A stretch of DNA of 64,000 nt from contig NZ_PVBT01000010.1 of the NCBI RefSeq assembly GCF_002980555.1, positions 151,256-215,255 on the forward strand, given 5' to 3'. The position numbers and the translations under genes were made by a program. Numbering within the stretch: position 1 is the first letter of the stretch; the number at the start of each line of letters is the position of its first letter. The DNA comes from Phyllobacterium myrsinacearum (GTDB taxonomy: Bacteria > Pseudomonadota > Alphaproteobacteria > Rhizobiales > Rhizobiaceae). Positions 16,713 to 28,119 of the stretch are shown here, piece by piece. The notes beneath the pieces are model-generated. The model worked only from the letters and a program-made list of their open reading frames with translations, had not been told where the DNA came from and searched no databases.

Positions 16713-17819
16713 TTGAAATCGTCTGGCGGAAAAATCAGGAAGGCCAAGGGCACTGGCCCGAAAGGCGCAGGACCAAAAGCTGCGCCGCACAGGCAGCAGG
16801 CAACAAAGCCCCGCCCGCAATTTGCCAAGCCCTCCACCCCGGCGGACAGTGACGCGCGCGTAAAGCCAGCACCGCGTTCCGAACCGCTGCCCAAGCGGGT
16901 CCTGACCAGACGGACTGGCGCGCGCCCGGCGGAAAAGACCGGGCTCATCCTCGAAACGCTGCCTTCCGATGACTACGCCCTGCTTGACAGCGGCAATGGC
17001 CTGAAACTCGAACAGTACGGCCCCTACCGGATCATCCGCCCGGAAGGCCAGGCTATCTGGCTCCCGGCCTGGAGCAAGGCGGAATGGGACAAGGCGGACG
17101 CCATTTTCACCGGCAATACGGACGAAGAAGGTGTCGGCCGCTGGCATTTCCCCAACGTACCGCTCGGCGAGACATGGCCGATGGCCTATGACGGCATTCC
17201 CTTCTTCGGCCGTTTCACCTCCTTCCGGCATGTGGGCGTGTTTCCCGAACAGGGAACGCACTGGTCGCATATGGATGCGCTTATTCGCAGCGCGAAGCGC
17301 CCGGTGAAGGTGCTCAATCTTTTCGGCTATACCGGCGTCGCCTCCCTCGTTGCCGCCCGCGCTGGCGCCGAGGTGACCCATGTCGATGCCTCGAAAAAGG
17401 CCATTGTCTGGGCACGCGAAAACCAGGAAATGGCCGGCCTTTCCGGCAAGCCCATCCGCTGGATTTGCGAGGATGCGATGAAATTCGTCGCCCGCGAAGA
17501 GCGGCGCGGCAGCGGTTATGACATCATCCTGCTGGATCCGCCCGCCTATGGCCGCGGCCCGAATGGCGAGGTCTGGCAGCTGTTCGACAATCTGCCCGAC
17601 ATGGTCGATCTGTGCCGGTCGATCCTCACACCCGATCCGCTCGCCGTGGTGCTGACCGCCTACTCCATCCGTGCATCGTTCTTCGCCATTCACGAGCTGA
17701 TGCGCGACGCCTTTACCGGCCTTGGCGGCGAAGTGCAGTCGGGTGAACTGATCCTGCGCGAACGGTCTTCCGGGCGCGCCCTTTCCACGTCCCTGTTCAG
17801 CCGCTGGGGTGCCAAATGA
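16713..17819 (+). CDS. Class I SAM-dependent RNA methyltransferase (RlmI-like family)
   Basis: Predicted cytoplasmic methyltransferase of 368 residues acting on RNA, probably 23S rRNA. The first 70 residues are basic, Pro/Ala-rich and likely disordered. The catalytic Rossmann domain shows the SAM motif VLNLFGYTGVASLVAARAGA (about 206-225), the acidic loop VDASKKAIVWARENQ, and DIILLDPPAYGRGPNGE, where the DPPAY block is typical of N- and C5-methyltransferases of the COG1092 type. There is no visible PUA domain, unlike E. coli RlmI, so the exact target is uncertain. The start is TTG 16713 with GAGGG upstream. The stop overlaps the start of the next methyltransferase gene (ATGA). Confidence 0.8.
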   Translation: MKSSGGKIRKAKGTGPKGAGPKAAPHRQQATKPRPQFAKPSTPADSDARVKPAPRSEPLPKRVLTRRTGARPAEKTGLILETLPSDDYALLDSGNGLKLEQYGPYRIIRPEGQAIWLPAWSKAEWDKADAIFTGNTDEEGVGRWHFPNVPLGETWPMAYDGIPFFGRFTSFRHVGVFPEQGTHWSHMDALIRSAKRPVKVLNLFGYTGVASLVAARAGAEVTHVDASKKAIVWARENQEMAGLSGKPIRWICEDAMKFVAREERRGSGYDIILLDPPAYGRGPNGEVWQLFDNLPDMVDLCRSILTPDPLAVVLTAYSIRASFFAIHELMRDAFTGLGGEVQSGELILRERSSGRALSTSLFSRWGAK

Positions 17820-18694
17820 CCAGACATGACGACCGCCAGCACGGCAGCTCCATCGCCCGCCCCGGCAAGGTCAAGGAAGTCACCAGCCTGACCAATCCGA
17901 TCGTCAAGGATCTGCGGTCCCTGGCGCTCAAGAAGTTCCGCGACCAGCAGGGCGTGTTCCTGGCGGAAGGCCTCAAACTCGTCATCGATGCGCTCGATCT
18001 CGGCTGGGTTATCAAGACTCTGGTCTATTCCAAGGCCGGCAAGGGCAATTCCCTTGTCGAGCAGGTGGCGGCCCGCACGATTGCCAAGGGCGGCGACGTG
18101 CTTGAGGTCAATGAGAAGGTGATTTCCGCCATCACGAGGCGCGACAACCCGCAAATGGTCGTCGGCGTGTTCGAACAGCAGCTGCAGCCCCTGTCGGCCA
18201 CGCGAGCGCAAGGCAACGACGTTTACGTGGCACTCGACCGGGTGCGCGATCCGGGCAATCTCGGCACCATCATCCGCACGGCCGACGCGGCCGGCGCAAA
18301 AGGCATCATCCTGATCGGCGACACGACGGACCCGTTTTCGCTCGAAACCGTGCGCGCCACCATGGGTTCGGTTTTTGCCGTGCCGTTGATACGCACGAGC
18401 GAAACGGAATTCCTTTCCTGGCGAAAGGGATTTTCGGGGCTCATCGTCGGCACGCACCTGAAAGGCGCTGTCGACTACCGGACGATCCCCTACGGGGGCA
18501 AGCCCGTCATTCTGCTGATGGGCAATGAGCAGCAAGGCCTCCCCGACACGCTGGCATCAACCTGTGATAAGCTGGCCCGCATTCCCCAGGAAGGCCGGGC
18601 GGATTCGCTCAATCTCGCCATAGCCACCGGCGTCATGCTGTTTGAGATCCGCCGCGAGGCGTTGACACTCGATGGCGGCAAACAGGACAAATGA
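17816..18694 (+). CDS. TrmH/SpoU-family RNA 2'-O-methyltransferase
   Basis: SPOUT-class methyltransferase with a trefoil knot, 292 residues. The N-terminal SpoU substrate-binding domain starts near residue 22 ([31 protein letters not shown]). The three SpoU motifs follow: [33 protein letters not shown], and [21 protein letters not shown]. These are the residues that form the knot and the SAM pocket. It is probably a 23S rRNA ribose methyltransferase of the RlmB/TsnR kind. It overlaps the upstream methyltransferase by four bases and lspA downstream by four bases, so the three genes are translationally coupled. Confidence 0.87.
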   Translation: MTRHDDRQHGSSIARPGKVKEVTSLTNPIVKDLRSLALKKFRDQQGVFLAEGLKLVIDALDLGWVIKTLVYSKAGKGNSLVEQVAARTIAKGGDVLEVNEKVISAITRRDNPQMVVGVFEQQLQPLSATRAQGNDVYVALDRVRDPGNLGTIIRTADAAGAKGIILIGDTTDPFSLETVRATMGSVFAVPLIRTSETEFLSWRKGFSGLIVGTHLKGAVDYRTIPYGGKPVILLMGNEQQGLPDTLASTCDKLARIPQEGRADSLNLAIATGVMLFEIRREALTLDGGKQDK

Positions 18695-19203
18695 CCCCTA
18701 TGAAAAGCAAATCCTTCTTCGGCCTGCTTGCAATCGTGGTGCTTGCCGTGGCGAGCGACCAGATCATCAAATATCTCGTCGAGACCGGCATGGACTATCA
18801 GCAGCAGATTGATCTGCTGCCATTTCTGGCGCTGTTCCGCGTTCACAATAATGGCATCGCATTTTCGATGCTCAGCGGTATGCACGACCTCGCCCTGATC
18901 GGCCTGACCGTCGTCGTCATCGCTTTTGTCAGCTATCTCTGGTGGAGCACCGTACCGGCACGCTGGATCTCCCGCATCGGCTTTGCGCTGATCATCGGCG
19001 GTGCCATCGGCAATCTGATCGATCGCAGCCTGCTTGGCTATGTCGTTGATTATATTCTTTTCCATCTGCCATCATGGTCATTTGCCGTCTTCAATCTGGC
19101 GGATGCCTACATTTCCGTCGGCGCAGCGCTGGTGGTGCTCGAAGAAATTTTTGTCTGGCTGCGCGAGCGCAAGACACCGAAGGGGCAAGCTGGGGAAAAC
19201 TGA
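18691..19203 (+). CDS. lspA: Lipoprotein signal peptidase (signal peptidase II)
   Basis: Inner-membrane aspartic protease that cleaves prolipoprotein signal peptides after diacylglyceryl transfer, 170 residues with four transmembrane helices. The two catalytic aspartates are Asp120 in GYVVDY and Asp138 in FNLADAYI. The conserved NNGIAFSML and GNLIDR motifs are present. The start overlaps the upstream gene by ATGA; ATG 18700 is an alternative three codons later. The small lipoprotein at 44746 would be one substrate. Nothing unusual is seen. Confidence 0.95.
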   Translation: MTPMKSKSFFGLLAIVVLAVASDQIIKYLVETGMDYQQQIDLLPFLALFRVHNNGIAFSMLSGMHDLALIGLTVVVIAFVSYLWWSTVPARWISRIGFALIIGGAIGNLIDRSLLGYVVDYILFHLPSWSFAVFNLADAYISVGAALVVLEEIFVWLRERKTPKGQAGEN

Positions 19204-19309
19204 GGAAAACCCAGCATCCGCGGCATGTCCCGCGTCATGTGCTCGTCATCCAATTGTTGTATTCAAGCATCTAGTGATTGCCGATCAACCATGATGAGAG
19301 CGAATCGTT

Positions 19310-20200
19310 ATGAGCTTCGCCTTGCTTGAACCTGCGTCTATCTTTAAAGATCAGCACACGATGTCGCAGGTTGATTCAACACCCTCGCCGTTTACGGCGC
19401 CACACCTTGTCGCGGTGCTTGGACGCATTGGGACGATGGAGGTTTGCCTTGCGCAGACCGAAGCCGAAATCGTCTCTGCCCAGCAGCTGCGTTTCAAGGT
19501 ATTTTTCGATGAACTCGGCGCCAAGGGCTCGGCTTCCCTGGAACAACGCGACGCAGACCGCTTCGATCCCGTATGCGATCACCTCCTGGTTTATGACACC
19601 TCGATCATCGGCCCCAAGCACAAGCAGATCGTCGGCACTTACCGGTTGATGCGTTCGGAAGTTGCACACAAGACTGGCGGCTTTTACTCGGCTAGCGAAT
19701 ATACGATCGACAGTCTGGTGGCAGCCAAGCCGCAGATGCACTTTCTTGAGCTGGGCCGGTCCTGTGTTTTGCCGGAATACCGTTCGAAGCGCACGGTCGA
19801 ACTGCTCTGGCAGGGCATCTGGAGCTATTGCCGTTATCACTCCATCGATGTGATGTTCGGCTGCGCATCCTTCCAGGGAACGGTGCCAGCAGCGCATGCC
19901 CTGCCATTGTCATTCCTGCATCACAATTGCCGCGCAACGCCGGACTGGGACGTCAAGGCCCTGCCCTCGCTGTATCAGCCGATGGATCTTGTTCCCAGCG
20001 AAGCGGTCAATCCGAAGGTTGCCCTGTTCGCCATGCCGCCCCTGATCAAGGGCTATCTGCGCCTTGGCGCCATGATTGGCGACGGTGCCGTGGTGGATCA
20101 TGATTTCGGCACCACCGATGTGCTGATCATTCTGCCGGTCAGCCGTATTTCCACCCGCTACGTCAGCCACTACATCTCGAACGCCAAGCGTTTCGACTGA
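19310..20200 (+). CDS. olsB: Ornithine N-alpha-acyltransferase (ornithine-lipid synthesis)
   Basis: Acyl-ACP-dependent N-acyltransferase that adds a 3-hydroxy-fatty acid to ornithine, giving lyso-ornithine lipid; 296 residues, a GNAT-like fold related to autoinducer synthases. Family text includes QQLRFKVFFDELGA, LLVYDT, VGTYRLMR, FLELGRSCVLPEYRSKRTVELLWQGI and MFGCASFQGT. Older databases often call such proteins hemolysin-like. It lies just upstream of mutS on the same strand, an order I recall from Brucella relatives. olsA is not in the window. The start at ATG 19310 is preferred; an internal ATG at 19361 has no Shine-Dalgarno. Confidence 0.85.
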   Translation: MSFALLEPASIFKDQHTMSQVDSTPSPFTAPHLVAVLGRIGTMEVCLAQTEAEIVSAQQLRFKVFFDELGAKGSASLEQRDADRFDPVCDHLLVYDTSIIGPKHKQIVGTYRLMRSEVAHKTGGFYSASEYTIDSLVAAKPQMHFLELGRSCVLPEYRSKRTVELLWQGIWSYCRYHSIDVMFGCASFQGTVPAAHALPLSFLHHNCRATPDWDVKALPSLYQPMDLVPSEAVNPKVALFAMPPLIKGYLRLGAMIGDGAVVDHDFGTTDVLIILPVSRISTRYVSHYISNAKRFD

Positions 20201-20338
20201 AATTCTCCTTTCGCCTCATACGGAACGAACATCATCTGTGGAGAAAACCGCCGATGATGCGCCTGCACGGTGTGTAAAATTTCCGATAGCGCATAGATTG
20301 GTCTTCTGATCGGAATCGGTCAAAATCAGGAGAACGTC

Positions 20339-23068
20339 TTGGCCGACATGCCATTCACCGCAGAAACACCATCCTTTGAGCCTGACAGCCCGGCGCGCCC
20401 AACGCCGATGATGGAGCAATATATCGAGATCAAGGCGACCAATCCGGACAGCCTGCTGTTTTACCGGATGGGCGATTTCTACGAGCTGTTCTTCGACGAT
20501 GCGATTGCTGCGTCGCGTGCACTCGGAATCACGCTGACCAAGCGCGGCAAGCATCTGGGCGAAGATATCCCCATGTGCGGCGTGCCGGTGCACGCGGCGG
20601 ACGATTATCTGCAGAAGCTGATCATGCGCGGCTTCCGGGTGGCGGTCTGCGAACAGGTGGAAGACCCGGCCGAAGCACGCAAGCGCGGGTCGAAATCCGT
20701 GGTGAAGCGCGATGTCGTGCGGCTGGTCACCCCCGGCACGCTCACTGAGGAAAAGCTGCTCGACCCCTCCGAAGCGAACTATCTCATGACGCTGGGCCGG
20801 GTGAAAGGCGCGGCGCAGGGGCAGTTCGCCCTCGCCTGGATCGATATTTCCACCGGCACCTTCCGGGTCAGCGAAACCGATCCGTCGCGGCTTCTGGCTG
20901 ATATTCTGCGCGTCGATCCGCGGGAACTGATTGTCGCCGATCCGGTGTTTCATGATCCGGACCTGCGCCCGGTATTTGATGTCATCGGGCGCTCGGTCAG
21001 CCCGCAGCCGCCAAGCCTTTTCGACAGCGCCACAGCGGAAAACCGCATACAGCGCTATTTCGACGTGGCCACGCTCGACGGCTTCGGTCACTTTTCGCGC
21101 GCCGAACTGTCCGCCATATCAGGCGCTATCGCCTATGTGGAAAAGACCCAGATTTCCGAACGCCCGCCACTGATGCGGCCCGAGCGGGAATCGGAAGGCT
21201 CCACGCTTTTCATCGACCCTGCCACCCGCGCCAATCTGGAAATGCTGCGCACCTTGTCGGGCAATCGCGACGGCAGCCTGCTCAAATCCATTGACCGCAC
21301 GGTTACCGGCGGCGGTGCGCGGCTGCTGGCCGAGCGGCTGACCTCGCCGCTGACAAATCCTGCCGCCATCGCCGAGCGGCTCGATTCTGTCTCCTGCTTT
21401 CTCGCGGGCCAATCCCTCGCCGATCTGACCCGCGAAGCGTTGAAGGGCGTGCCGGACATGCCCCGCGCCCTGTCGCGTCTTGCCGTGGGACGCGGCGGCC
21501 CGCGTGATCTCGGCGCGCTGGCACGCGGCCTTGAAGCCGCAGCGCAGATCGCTTCATTCCTAGGCAGGGAAGTGCTTCCTGCTGAACTCTCTGCCGTTCG
21601 CGATTGTCTTGCCGGCCTGCCGGGCGATTTTGCCAGCCATCTGGACCGCGCACTCGACGATGAACTGCCTCTGCTCAAGCGTGACGGCGGCTTCGTGCGG
21701 CCCGGCTATCACGCTGAACTCGATGAGATGCGCGCGTTGCGCGACCACTCCCGCCGCATCATTGCCGGGCTCCAGGCCGATTACATGGACCTGACGGGCA
21801 TCCGCTCGCTCAAGATCAAGCACAACAATGTGCTGGGCTATTTCATCGAGGTCACGGCGAACAATGCATCCGTGATGACCGGCACGGACGAGGCCAAGGG
21901 CAAGTTCATCCATCGTCAGACCATCGCCAATGCGATGCGGTTTACCACGACGGAGCTCGCCGAACTTGAAACCAAGATCGCCAATGCCGCCGAACGGGCG
22001 CTGTCGATCGAGCTTGGCATTTTCGACGTGCTGACCGGGGAAACGGTTGCCAATGCCGATGCAATCCGCGCCGGTGCCGCCGCGCTGGCAACCCTCGATG
22101 TCTCGGCGGGCCTCGCCGCCCTTGCCGAAGAGCAGGGCTATTGCTGCCCGCTGGTCGACAACAGTCTTGCCTTCGAGATCGTTGCCGGGCGTCACCCCGT
22201 TGTCGAACAGTCGCTGCGCCGTCAGGCCGCCAACCCGTTCGTTGCCAATGACTGCAATCTCACGCCCGAGGGTGCAGCCAAGGGGGCCATCTGGCTCCTG
22301 ACCGGCCCGAACATGGGCGGTAAATCGACATTCCTGCGCCAGAACGCGCTGATTGCCATTCTGGCGCAAATGGGGTCGTTCGTTCCGGCCGGTTCCGCCC
22401 ATATCGGCATTGTCGACCGCCTGTTCTCGCGTGTCGGCGCATCGGATGATCTGGCGCGCGGCCGTTCGACCTTCATGGTGGAGATGGTGGAAACCGCTGC
22501 CATCCTCAATCAGGCCAGCGACCATTCCCTGGTCATTCTCGATGAGATCGGCCGCGGCACGGCCACCTTCGACGGTCTTTCCATCGCCTGGGCAGCGGTG
22601 GAATATCTGCACGAAAAGAACCAGTGCCGGGCGATTTTTGCCACGCATTTCCACGAAATGACCTCACTCTCGGAAAAGCTGACGCGCCTGAGCAATGTCA
22701 CCATGCGGGTCAAGGAATGGGACGGCGACGTCGTCTTCCTGCATGAGGTGGCCAAGGGCGCCGCTGACCGCTCCTACGGCGTGCAGGTGGCCCGGCTGGC
22801 CGGATTGCCGGAAGCCGTGGTCAATCGTGCCCGCGACGTTCTGCATCAGCTGGAAGCCGGAGAGACATCGGGGAAGGCCGACAAGCTGATCGATGACCTG
22901 CCGCTGTTCTCGGTTGAGGTCAAACACGAGGCGAAAGCGCCTGCCAAGGGCAAGGACAGCGCGCTGCTGGCGGCCCTTTCGACAGTCAATCCCGATGAAA
23001 TGACGCCGCGCGAAGCGCTTGATGCGCTCTACCGGTTGAAAGGCCTCGCCACAAACCCGACATCCTGA
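20339..23068 (+). CDS. mutS: DNA mismatch repair protein MutS
   Basis: Mismatch-recognition ATPase of 909 residues. Domain I holds the mismatch-contacting Phe-X-Glu in [12 protein letters not shown] (about residues 43-54). Connector, core and clamp domains follow. The ATPase has Walker [10 protein letters not shown] near residues 656-664, Walker [16 protein letters not shown], and a helix-turn-helix dimer region near the end ([19 protein letters not shown]). The start is TTG 20339, chosen because CAGGAG lies upstream at the right distance; an ATG three codons later is also in frame. Length is as expected for MutS1. No truncation or frameshift is seen, so repair is probably intact. Confidence 0.97.
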   Translation: MADMPFTAETPSFEPDSPARPTPMMEQYIEIKATNPDSLLFYRMGDFYELFFDDAIAASRALGITLTKRGKHLGEDIPMCGVPVHAADDYLQKLIMRGFRVAVCEQVEDPAEARKRGSKSVVKRDVVRLVTPGTLTEEKLLDPSEANYLMTLGRVKGAAQGQFALAWIDISTGTFRVSETDPSRLLADILRVDPRELIVADPVFHDPDLRPVFDVIGRSVSPQPPSLFDSATAENRIQRYFDVATLDGFGHFSRAELSAISGAIAYVEKTQISERPPLMRPERESEGSTLFIDPATRANLEMLRTLSGNRDGSLLKSIDRTVTGGGARLLAERLTSPLTNPAAIAERLDSVSCFLAGQSLADLTREALKGVPDMPRALSRLAVGRGGPRDLGALARGLEAAAQIASFLGREVLPAELSAVRDCLAGLPGDFASHLDRALDDELPLLKRDGGFVRPGYHAELDEMRALRDHSRRIIAGLQADYMDLTGIRSLKIKHNNVLGYFIEVTANNASVMTGTDEAKGKFIHRQTIANAMRFTTTELAELETKIANAAERALSIELGIFDVLTGETVANADAIRAGAAALATLDVSAGLAALAEEQGYCCPLVDNSLAFEIVAGRHPVVEQSLRRQAANPFVANDCNLTPEGAAKGAIWLLTGPNMGGKSTFLRQNALIAILAQMGSFVPAGSAHIGIVDRLFSRVGASDDLARGRSTFMVEMVETAAILNQASDHSLVILDEIGRGTATFDGLSIAWAAVEYLHEKNQCRAIFATHFHEMTSLSEKLTRLSNVTMRVKEWDGDVVFLHEVAKGAADRSYGVQVARLAGLPEAVVNRARDVLHQLEAGETSGKADKLIDDLPLFSVEVKHEAKAPAKGKDSALLAALSTVNPDEMTPREALDALYRLKGLATNPTS

Positions 23069-23174
23069 ACGTATTGGGGGCACACTTGCCCCTGGCGGAC
23101 ACAGTGTCTTCAAAGGTAAGCATTTCGTTTATGGCAAATACAGGCTATAGCGTGCGGCCATCATTCATAAAGTC

Positions 23175-25991
23175 GTGTTCATGAGCGCAGACCTGAAACT
23201 GGAACAGATCGTCAGTCCGGCCAAACTTCATCGTCAGTTTGAAGACCTGGTCAAGGCGGCAAAGACACAAGGCGCCGCTTCCGTCAATCGCAATGACGTG
23301 CTGCAGCTCCTGAAAGAGACGCTTGGTTCGGGTCGCAAGACCGCCGAGGAGATGCTGAAAAAGGACGGCGGCGGCACACGCTGCTCCGTGCGCCTGTCCT
23401 ATCTCATGGATCAGATCATTTCGGCGCTCTACGATTTTGCGATCACCCATGTCTATCATTCGGTCAATCCATCCACGGCGGAACGGATGACCGTGGTGGC
23501 CGTTGGCGGCTACGGCCGCGGTGGACTGGCGCCCGGTTCCGATATCGACCTTTTGTTCCTGCTGCCCTACAAGCAGACCCCGTGGGGTGAGCAGGTGGTC
23601 GAGTATATCCTCTACATGCTGTGGGATATGGGCCTGAAGGTCGGGCATGCCACACGCAATGTCGATGAATCCATCCGCCAGTCGCTCGCCGACATGACCA
23701 TCCGCACCAGCATCCTTGAAGCACGCTATGTCTGCGGCAATGACGAGCTTTTCACCACATTGGTGCGCCGCTTCGATACGGAAGTCGTCAAGGGAACGGG
23801 ACCGGCCTTCATCGAGGCCAAGCTGACCGAGCGCAACGAACGGCACCGCAAGGCCGGTGCGACCCGCTATCTCGTCGAACCGAACGTCAAGGAAGGCAAG
23901 GGCGGCCAGCGTGACCTGCACACGCTTTTCTGGATCGCCAAATATTATTACCACGTCAAGACCAGCGACGAACTGGTCAAGCTCGGGGTGCTGTCGCGCG
24001 CCGAGCACAATATTTTCCGCAAGGCCGAAGACCTCTTATGGGCCGTGCGCTGCCATATGCACTTCTACACGGGCAAGGCAGAGGAGCGCTTGTCCTTCGA
24101 CATCCAGAGCGAGATTGCCCAGCGGCTCGGCTATACGGCACATCCGGGCCAGCGCGATGTCGAGCGCTTCATGAAGCACTATTTCCTCGTCGCCAAGGAA
24201 GTGGGCGACCTCACACGCATCATCTGCGCCGCGCTCGAAGAAGAGCAGGCAAAACATGTTCCCGGTTTCAACCGGATTTTCCTCACCTTCTCGCGCCGCA
24301 AGCGCAAACTGCCGGGAACGTCGGATTTCGTCGTCGACAACCACCGCATCACCATTGCCAATGACGGTGTTTTCCAGAAAGACCCGGTCAACCTTATCCG
24401 CCTGTTTCATCTGGCCGACCTGCATGGCCTTGAGCTTCATCCCGATGCGATGCAGCTGGTGACCCGGTCCCTGTCGCTGATCAAGGCGGATTTGCGCGAA
24501 AATCCCGAGGCCAACCGCCTGTTCCTTGAAATCCTGACCTCCGAGCGCAACCCGGAGCTTATCCTGCGGCGCATGAATGAATCCGGTGTTCTCGGCAAGT
24601 TCATCCCGGATTTCGGCAAGGTCGTCGCGATGATGCAGTTCAACATGTATCATCACTACACGGTCGACGAGCATCTCTTGCGCTGCATCGCCGTGCTTTC
24701 GGAGATTGATCACGGCGACCTCAGCAATGAACATCCGCTGGCCAACCAGATCATGCCGGCGCTGAAAAAGGACCGCAAACTCCTCTATGTCGCCCTGCTG
24801 CTGCACGATATCGCCAAGGGCCGGCCGGAAGACCACTCCCTCGCCGGTGCGCGCATCGCCAAACGCATCTGTCCGCGCCTGGGCCTGTCCAAGTCCGACA
24901 CGGAAACCGTGTCGTGGCTGGTCGAACAGCACCTGACCATGAGCATGGTCGCCCAGTCGCGCGATCTCAACGACCGCAAGACCATTGAGGACTTTGCTGA
25001 AATCGTCCAGACGCTTGACCGGATGAAACTGCTCCTGATCCTCACCGTCTGCGATATCAAGGCGGTCGGGCCGGGCGTGTGGAACGGTTGGAAGGGCCAG
25101 CTGCTGCGCACCCTGTTCTACGAAACCGAACTGATGCTGACCGGCGGCTTCTCGGAAGTGTCGCGCAAGGAACGCACCGACCACGCCCGTGCACAGTTGG
25201 AGCACGCCCTGTCATCCTGGCCGCAGGTCGAGCGCCAGTCCTATCTTGCCCTGCATTATCAGAACTATTTGCTGACGGTCAGTCTTGATGACCAGATTCG
25301 CCATGCCACTTTCGTGCGCGAATCCGACAGTTCGGAAAAGACGCTGGCGACCATGGTCAAAACCCATGACTTCGAGGGCGTTACCGAAATCACCGTGCTT
25401 TCGCCCGACCATCCGCGCCTTCTGTCGATCATTGCCGGTGCCTGCGCTGCGGCCGGCGCTAATATTGTCGACGCGCAGATTTTCACCACCAGTGATGGCC
25501 GTGCGCTCGATACGATCCTGATCAGCCGCGAATTTCCGACCGACGACGACGAGCGCCGCCGCGCCATGCGGGTGGGGCGCCTGATCGAGGATGTGCTGTC
25601 CGGCAAATCCTACCTGCCGGAGATGCTGGCGTCGCGCACCAAGCCGAAACGCGCGGTCAAGGCGTTCCGCATCACGCCACGCGTCGAAATCAACAACACG
25701 CTGTCGAACAAGTTTACCGTCATCGAGGTCGAAGGGCTGGACCGTCCGGGCCTGCTCTCCGAGATAACAGGCGTCATTTCCGATCTGTCGCTCGACATCG
25801 CCTCGGCGCATGTGACGACATTCGGCGAAAAGGTCATCGACGTGTTCTACGTGACCGATCTTGTCGGCCACCAGGTCACCAATGGGGCGCGGCAGAACCG
25901 CATCCGCAAGAAGCTGCTCGCCCTGTTCGGCGAAGGCGATATCACCACGGCCCAGCCACAGCGGCATAACATCCTGATGTCGGCAGAATAG
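23175..25991 (+). CDS. glnD: PII uridylyltransferase / uridylyl-removing enzyme
   Basis: Bifunctional nitrogen sensor that uridylylates PII when glutamine is low and removes UMP when it is high; 938 residues. The nucleotidyltransferase domain carries [19 protein letters not shown] (about 111-129). A GlnD-type linker leads to the HD hydrolase domain with [14 protein letters not shown] (about 541-554). Two C-terminal ACT domains start near 737 ([15 protein letters not shown]) and 846 ([17 protein letters not shown]). All catalytic motifs are intact. The start is GTG 23175 or ATG 23181. It sits between mutS and murJ, a conserved order. With rpoN and ptsN it gives the window three parts of nitrogen control. 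Confidence 0.97.
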   Translation: MFMSADLKLEQIVSPAKLHRQFEDLVKAAKTQGAASVNRNDVLQLLKETLGSGRKTAEEMLKKDGGGTRCSVRLSYLMDQIISALYDFAITHVYHSVNPSTAERMTVVAVGGYGRGGLAPGSDIDLLFLLPYKQTPWGEQVVEYILYMLWDMGLKVGHATRNVDESIRQSLADMTIRTSILEARYVCGNDELFTTLVRRFDTEVVKGTGPAFIEAKLTERNERHRKAGATRYLVEPNVKEGKGGQRDLHTLFWIAKYYYHVKTSDELVKLGVLSRAEHNIFRKAEDLLWAVRCHMHFYTGKAEERLSFDIQSEIAQRLGYTAHPGQRDVERFMKHYFLVAKEVGDLTRIICAALEEEQAKHVPGFNRIFLTFSRRKRKLPGTSDFVVDNHRITIANDGVFQKDPVNLIRLFHLADLHGLELHPDAMQLVTRSLSLIKADLRENPEANRLFLEILTSERNPELILRRMNESGVLGKFIPDFGKVVAMMQFNMYHHYTVDEHLLRCIAVLSEIDHGDLSNEHPLANQIMPALKKDRKLLYVALLLHDIAKGRPEDHSLAGARIAKRICPRLGLSKSDTETVSWLVEQHLTMSMVAQSRDLNDRKTIEDFAEIVQTLDRMKLLLILTVCDIKAVGPGVWNGWKGQLLRTLFYETELMLTGGFSEVSRKERTDHARAQLEHALSSWPQVERQSYLALHYQNYLLTVSLDDQIRHATFVRESDSSEKTLATMVKTHDFEGVTEITVLSPDHPRLLSIIAGACAAAGANIVDAQIFTTSDGRALDTILISREFPTDDDERRRAMRVGRLIEDVLSGKSYLPEMLASRTKPKRAVKAFRITPRVEINNTLSNKFTVIEVEGLDRPGLLSEITGVISDLSLDIASAHVTTFGEKVIDVFYVTDLVGHQVTNGARQNRIRKKLLALFGEGDITTAQPQRHNILMSAE

Positions 25992-26028
25992 GTTCAGCAC
26001 CCATGTTTATTCGGAATCTGGAACAGAT

Positions 26029-27627
26029 ATGAGTCTGGTCAAAAAATTCGCGACGGTGGCCTCCGGCACCCTGATGAGCCGTGTCTTCGGGCTGACGCGT
26101 GAAATGCTGATGGCAGCGGCCCTTGGCACCGGCCCCGTCGCCGATGCCTTCAACGCCGCCTTCCGTTTCCCCAACACCTTTCGCCGCCTGTTTGCCGAAG
26201 GCGCGTTCAACGCCGCCTTCGTCCCGCTGTTTGCAAAGGAGATCGAAGCCAACGGCATGGAAGGCGCAAAGCGCTTTTCCGAAGAAGTGTTCGGCGTCCT
26301 GTTCACCGTCCTGATGGCACTGACCATTCTGATGGAATTGTCGATGCCGCTGATCGTGCGCACGGTGATCGCGCCGGGCTTCCTCGACGACCCGCTGAAG
26401 TTCGGCAATACGGTATCGATGGCGATCATCATGTTTCCCTATCTCGCCTGCATGTCGCTGGCAGCCATGATGAGCGGCATGCTGAATTCGCTGCACCGCT
26501 ATTTTGCAGCCGCCGTCGCGCCGGTTTTCCTCAATGTCATCCTGATCGGCGTGCTTGCCTATGCCTGGTACAAGGGCCATGACGGCATCAAGATCGGTTA
26601 CGGCCTGTCCTGGGGCGTCATGGCTGCCGGACTGGTGCAGCTGGCAATCGTCTGGTTTGCCGTGCGCAATGCCGGCATTTCCATCGGCTTCCGGCTGCCG
26701 CACTTCACGCCGAATGTGCGGCGCCTCTTGGTGCTGGCCCTGCCCGCCGCCATCACCGGCGGCATTACCCAGATCAATCTTCTGGTGAACACCAACATCG
26801 CCTCCGGCAAGGAGGGTGCGGTAACCTCGCTCGCCAATGCGGACCGCGTCTATCAGTTGCCCCTCGGCGTGGTGGGCATTGCCGTTGCAACGGTGCTGCT
26901 GCCCGAGCTTGCCCGTGCATTGCGCTCCGGCAATCTCAGGGAGGCCGGCAGCCTGCAGAACCGGTCGGTGGAGTTCATCCTGTTTCTGACACTCCCTGCG
27001 GCGGCGGCGCTGCTTGTCATGTCCGAACCGATCATCCGCCTGCTGCTCGAGCGCGGCGAGTTCACCGCCGAATCGACGCGGCGCGTGTCCAACATTCTCG
27101 CCGTCTATGGCCTTGGCCTGCCTGCCTTCGTGCTGATCAAGGCGTTCATTCCCGGCTTCTTTGCCCGCGAAGACACCAAGACACCGATGATCTACGCGGC
27201 GGTTTCCGTGGTGATCAATGTCGGCATGGCACTGACGCTGTTTCCGCTGATGGCCGAAACCGGCATTGCCACGGCTGAGGTGACGGCCGGGTGGGTCAAC
27301 GCCGTTCTTCTCTTCGCAACACTGGTGTGGCGGGGGCACTGGGGCCGCGATATTCCGCTGCTCACGCGTATTCCGCGCCTGATCTTTTCGGCGGGCGCCA
27401 TGGCTTTTGCCCTGTATTACGCCATCCATTGGGCAGCACCCTATCTCGCATCGCATACGCCGGTGCATATCCAGGCGCCGGTCGTCTTCGGCCTGATCCT
27501 TCTGTCGATGGTCGTCTACTTCGCGTTGGCCTTTGCAACCGGCGGCGCCAGTTTCGGCATGATCCGCCGCAATGTGAAACGCGGTTCCAAGGCGCCGCCA
27601 CCGCCGCCGGAGGGCCCCGCAGCATGA
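26029..27627 (+). CDS. murJ: Lipid II flippase MurJ
   Basis: MOP-superfamily flippase that moves lipid II to the periplasmic face for peptidoglycan synthesis, 532 residues with about 14 transmembrane helices. Start-proximal text SGTLMSRVFGLTREMLMAAALG, with its Arg-Glu, is diagnostic for MurJ/MviN, as is FRFPNTFRRLFAEGAFNAAFVPLF. The C-terminus ends in a short basic and Pro-rich tail (KAPPPPPEGPAA), cytoplasmic. It follows glnD by 37 bases and overlaps the next gene by ATGA. The glnD-murJ-trpS order is typical of Brucella and rhizobia. Essential in most bacteria; no defects are seen. Confidence 0.95.
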   Translation: MSLVKKFATVASGTLMSRVFGLTREMLMAAALGTGPVADAFNAAFRFPNTFRRLFAEGAFNAAFVPLFAKEIEANGMEGAKRFSEEVFGVLFTVLMALTILMELSMPLIVRTVIAPGFLDDPLKFGNTVSMAIIMFPYLACMSLAAMMSGMLNSLHRYFAAAVAPVFLNVILIGVLAYAWYKGHDGIKIGYGLSWGVMAAGLVQLAIVWFAVRNAGISIGFRLPHFTPNVRRLLVLALPAAITGGITQINLLVNTNIASGKEGAVTSLANADRVYQLPLGVVGIAVATVLLPELARALRSGNLREAGSLQNRSVEFILFLTLPAAAALLVMSEPIIRLLLERGEFTAESTRRVSNILAVYGLGLPAFVLIKAFIPGFFAREDTKTPMIYAAVSVVINVGMALTLFPLMAETGIATAEVTAGWVNAVLLFATLVWRGHWGRDIPLLTRIPRLIFSAGAMAFALYYAIHWAAPYLASHTPVHIQAPVVFGLILLSMVVYFALAFATGGASFGMIRRNVKRGSKAPPPPPEGPAA

Positions 27628-28010
27628 GCCGCCACATCGGCATGGTCACGCTTGTCGTGCGCGATTACGACGAGGCGATTGCCTGGTACACCGGGGTACT
27701 CGGCTTTTCCCTGATCAGCGACACCGCCCTGTCCCCGGCCAAGCGCTGGGTTGTCGTGGCGCCGGAAAAAGACGGGGCAAAAATCCTGCTTGCACGGGCC
27801 GATAACCCTGCGCAAACCGCCAGCATCGGCAATCAGACCGGCGGCCGGGTTGCGCTGTTTCTCCATACGGACGATTTCGCCGCAGATCACGCCGCGATGG
27901 TCAGGGCCGGCGTGCATTTTCTCGAGGAACCGCGCCATGAGACCTATGGCAGCGTCGCGGTGTTTGAAGATCTTTATGGCAACACCTGGGATCTCTTGCA
28001 GCTCAAATAG
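27624..28010 (+). CDS. VOC (glyoxalase/bleomycin-resistance fold) family protein
   Basis: Small cytoplasmic protein of 128 residues with one VOC module of paired beta-alpha-beta-beta-beta units (MVTLVVRDYDEAIAWYTGVLGFSL, then VALFLHTDDFAADHAAMVRAGVHFLE, then VAVFEDLYGNTWDLLQ). Metal ligand positions are partly recognisable: the Glu in the last strand is replaced by the Asp-rich stretch EDLYGN, and the usual first His is not obvious. This makes a glyoxalase I function unlikely; such short VOC proteins are mostly uncharacterised. The start at ATG 27624 overlaps the murJ stop, implying translational coupling. Do not extend it upstream; the longer frame runs inside murJ. Confidence 0.8.
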   Translation: MSRHIGMVTLVVRDYDEAIAWYTGVLGFSLISDTALSPAKRWVVVAPEKDGAKILLARADNPAQTASIGNQTGGRVALFLHTDDFAADHAAMVRAGVHFLEEPRHETYGSVAVFEDLYGNTWDLLQLK

Positions 28011-28119
28011 CCTTCGCCGCCCCGATAGGGCTTGAATAGAGCGCCCTGCTCTGCCAAAACCTCCTCTCCATTGCCACCGGGCCGGAACGGCCTGGTCCCC
28101 GAACGATCAAGGACTGTTC

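Noticed and set aside
23080-23110. Terminator after mutS (GGGGC / GCCCC)
   Set aside because: The stem is only five base pairs and is followed by TGGCGG, not a T-tract; support is too weak.
25942-27468. Open frame of 508 codons on the minus strand
   Set aside because: Antisense to murJ. Its composition (very rich in His, Gln, Arg and Gly) is typical of a shadow frame.
27291-27623. N-terminal extension of the VOC protein
   Set aside because: The in-frame upstream codons lie wholly within murJ in another frame; the VOC fold starts at ATG 27624.
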